In this document: piece by piece, positions 35,563 through 35,751 of the stretch
Layout: each line of letters starts with the position of its first letter
Numbering within the stretch: position 1 is the stretch's first letter
Source of the DNA: a virus
Length of the DNA: 35,751 nt
Direction: 5' to 3' (one strand)
IMG/VR virus record: IMGVR_UViG_3300032828_000005
Location: 1 to 35,751 of that record
Notes under the pieces: generated by a model
The model's database searches: none
What the model saw: only the letters and a program-made list of their open reading frames with translations
Told to the model about the DNA's origin: nothing
Made by a program: the position numbers and the translations under genes

Positions 35563-35751
35563 GCCTCAGTTTTGACGCTGCTGCCGTCGCGGTGCTGTTC
35601 GACGCTGTCCAGTCGCAGGCCATGACCCTCGGCCTGTTCGAAACGGTCAACACGCACGAGCCGAAAAACGCGCCCGGTCTCGGTCTGCGGTGCGCCATCT
35701 GGGTGCAGTCGATCAAACCCGTGACGTCGTCGGGGCTCGCGTCGGTGTCCG
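35559..35751 (+). CDS. Probable tail terminator protein, 3' end cut by window edge
   Basis: ATG 35559 overlaps the previous stop; 64 codons are visible. 'FDAAAVAVLFDAVQSQAMTLGLFETVNTHEPKNAPGLGLRCAIWVQSIKP' fits the N-terminal helix and first strands of tail terminators that cap the tail tube. The name rests on this and on position after a gp10-like gene. Confidence 0.6.
   Translation, partial: MSLSFDAAAVAVLFDAVQSQAMTLGLFETVNTHEPKNAPGLGLRCAIWVQSIKPVTSSGLASVS

Noticed and set aside
21-35751. Integrase, excisionase or ParA/ParB in the window
   Set aside because: No tyrosine- or serine-recombinase motifs and no ParA Walker pattern were seen; one may lie in the part of the genome outside the window.

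Overview
The window looks like about 35.7 kb of a siphovirus or prophage of a high-GC actinobacterium, most likely Streptomyces or a relative. The evidence is the high G+C content, frequent GTG starts, ATGA/GTGA stop-start overlaps, a WhiB gene, and a transfer-gene set of the kind found on streptomycete plasmids and integrative elements. Naming is from protein motifs read by eye; no database search was run.

Layout. (1) 1-3001, plus strand: the end of the tail module (a large minor tail protein open at the window edge, a small membrane protein, a GH25-like endolysin). (2) 3002-3423: a non-coding junction between convergent operons, packed with inverted repeats. (3) 3424-8168, minus strand: an eight-gene operon with a four-TM DUF2637 protein, a NUMOD4/HNH nuclease, small proteins and an FtsK/SpoIIIE (Tra-like) DNA translocase, facing a divergent GntR regulator (8230-8532). 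This resembles the KorSA/Tra/Spd transfer block of actinomycete integrative conjugative elements (AICEs). (4) 8675-9871: a membrane protein and two XRE regulators with a repeat-bearing control region. (5) 9904-13931, plus: an early operon in which nearly every gene overlaps the next, with YqaJ exonuclease, RecT annealase, a VRR-NUC nuclease and several tiny zinc-binding-type proteins. (6) 13932-14678: a hairpin array and a GIY-YIG-like nuclease of lower G+C. (7) 14870-18832, plus: a replisome-organizer-like protein, a C5 DNA methyltransferase flanked by a 58-bp direct repeat, a permuted NlpC/P60-like protein, tiny membrane peptides and an HNH protein. (8) 18833-19419: a non-coding, origin- or cos-like region with repeated GCAGGTCAG motifs and a perfect DnaA-box match. 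(9) 19420-21782, minus: WhiB, XRE, large and small terminase. (10) 21870 to the right edge, plus: portal, ClpP-type protease, HK97 capsid, an Endo VII-type nuclease, three paralogous beta-rich proteins, a 907-residue fibre-like protein, and head-tail connectors, ending inside a probable tail terminator gene.

The right edge stops where tail genes begin and the left edge starts inside the last tail gene. The complete element is therefore probably a larger genome with a circular map, missing here the tail tube, chaperones, tape measure and early baseplate genes. No integrase, ParA/ParB or tRNA gene was seen.

How the parts may work together. Terminase, portal, protease and capsid build and fill the head, and the endolysin releases particles. 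YqaJ/RecT/VRR-NUC would support recombination-dependent replication. The GntR, DUF2637 and FtsK block would give a second, conjugation-like way of moving double-stranded DNA between mycelial cells. The combination of that block with a full siphovirus gene set is the most interesting feature of the window.
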